Source: Syntrophomonas sp. UBA5288 (GTDB lineage: Bacteria > Bacillota > Syntrophomonadia > Syntrophomonadales > Syntrophomonadaceae). Taken from it: 6,489 nucleotides of DNA. A program made the position numbers and the translations under genes. The stretch lies in the NCBI GenBank assembly GCA_002408445.1, contig DHSK01000026.1, positions 94,636 to 101,124 of the forward strand. Direction: 5' to 3'. The first letter of the stretch is position 1; each line of letters starts with the position of its first letter. The notes under the pieces are model-generated. The model ran no database searches and was not told the DNA's origin. It was given only the letters and a program-made list of their open reading frames with translations. Of this stretch, positions 5,878 through 6,489 are shown one piece after another.

Positions 5878-6489
5878 TTAGCCCACGATGATGCTGTGGC
5901 CGCCGGATTGGGGTATGACCTGGATCTGAGTGGTAATGCGCTCCTTTACCGCGGCAATATGGGAAATGACACCGATCAGCTTGCCTTCCTGCTGGAGTTC
6001 GGCCAGGGTGTCGAGGGCCATTTCCAGGGCGTCTTCATCCAGAGTGCCGAAACCCTCGTCCAGGAAGAGGGAATCGACCCGGACCTGGCGGCTTGCCATA
6101 TTGGAAAGTCCCAGGGCCAGGGCCAGGCTGACTATGAAGCTCTCTCCCCCGCTGAGGTTGCGGGTGGAGCGAATTTTGCCGGCCTGATAATTGTCTATGA
6201 CGTTTAACTCCAAAGGCTGCCGGTCATCCCGGATCAGCAGGTAGCGGTCGCTTAATTTCCGCAATTGCCGGTTGGCATGATTTATCATGATTTCAAAGGT
6301 CAAACCCTGGGCAAAATTACGGTATTTTTTCCCGTCAGCCGAGCCGATTAGTTCGTGCAGGTTATTCCAGCGCAGGGTTTCTTCTTTTTGGATACGTATT
6401 TTCTCCAGCAGTTCTTTTTGCCTGGTTTGGATCAGCTCATTTTCCTGGAGGGTTTGAGTGAGGCCGCCTATTTGCCGCTGGCATTCTTT
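5878..6489 (-). CDS. sbcC: Nuclease subunit SbcC (Rad50-like ATPase), C-terminal 203 residues, cut by window edge
   Basis: ATPase subunit of the SbcCD nuclease, which cuts hairpins and processes double-strand ends during repair; the partner SbcD nuclease gene would be expected upstream, outside the window. The frame is open to the right edge and ends at TAA 5878-5880. The first 45 or so visible residues are charged and likely the end of the coiled coil. The family-specific segment LIGSADGKKYRNFAQGLT follows, closely resembling the same region of E. coli SbcC. The ABC signature LSGGES is at visible residues 112-117, Walker B LFLDEG at 141-146, the D-loop GTLD at 148-151 and the switch histidine in VISHI near 177. 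The Walker A half is outside the window. An internal ATG at 6303 is not the start because homology continues upstream of it. Confidence 0.95.
   Translation of the reverse strand, partial: KECQRQIGGLTQTLQENELIQTRQKELLEKIRIQKEETLRWNNLHELIGSADGKKYRNFAQGLTFEIMINHANRQLRKLSDRYLLIRDDRQPLELNVIDNYQAGKIRSTRNLSGGESFIVSLALALGLSNMASRQVRVDSLFLDEGFGTLDEDALEMALDTLAELQQEGKLIGVISHIAAVKERITTQIQVIPQSGGHSIIVG

Noticed and set aside
5878..6303. A complete 141-residue gene starting at the ATG at 6303
   Set aside because: SbcC-specific sequence (LIGSADGKKYRNFAQG) continues in frame upstream to the window edge, so this is an internal methionine.

Overview
The window reads as a piece of chromosome from an anaerobic Bacillota bacterium, most likely a Syntrophomonas-type fatty-acid oxidiser. 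The basis is a membrane-bound Fe-S oxidoreductase of the ETF:menaquinone oxidoreductase type, AGGAGG-type ribosome binding sites, SigA-like promoters and a Firmicutes-style topoisomerase III. The genus is an inference, not something the sequence proves.

All five recognisable genes lie on the minus strand, so transcription runs from high to low coordinates. They are the C-terminal part of sbcC (5878 to the right edge), a CshA-like DEAD-box RNA helicase (4194-5588), the Fe-S oxidoreductase (1939-4062), an uncharacterised 52-residue basic protein (1466-1624), and the N-terminal two thirds of topoisomerase III (1-1448, cut by the left edge). The small gene and topB are 17 bases apart and probably co-transcribed. 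The helicase and the oxidoreductase each appear to have their own promoter and terminator-like hairpin. Large open frames on the plus strand are shadows of these genes.

The intergenic regions hold most of the unexplained structure. Two copies of a short non-coding element with 13-bp terminal inverted repeats (TTTTGCATAATTA) sit at 1653-1784 and 5669-5839 in opposite orientations. Each contains a long imperfect palindrome built from a TGTCATCCTGAG...GAAGGATCTT arm. They look like miniature inverted-repeat elements (MITE-like). One lies in the predicted leader of the small gene and topB. The other lies between sbcC and the helicase promoter.

Functionally the genes are a mix: DNA repair (SbcC), RNA remodelling (helicase), energy metabolism (oxidoreductase feeding electrons from ETF to menaquinone) and DNA topology (TopB). 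No defence system, CRISPR array, integrase, transposase gene, tRNA or rRNA was found. The points most worth following up are the MITE pair, the small basic protein, an unusual cysteine motif in the oxidoreductase, and an operator-like dyad over the helicase promoter.
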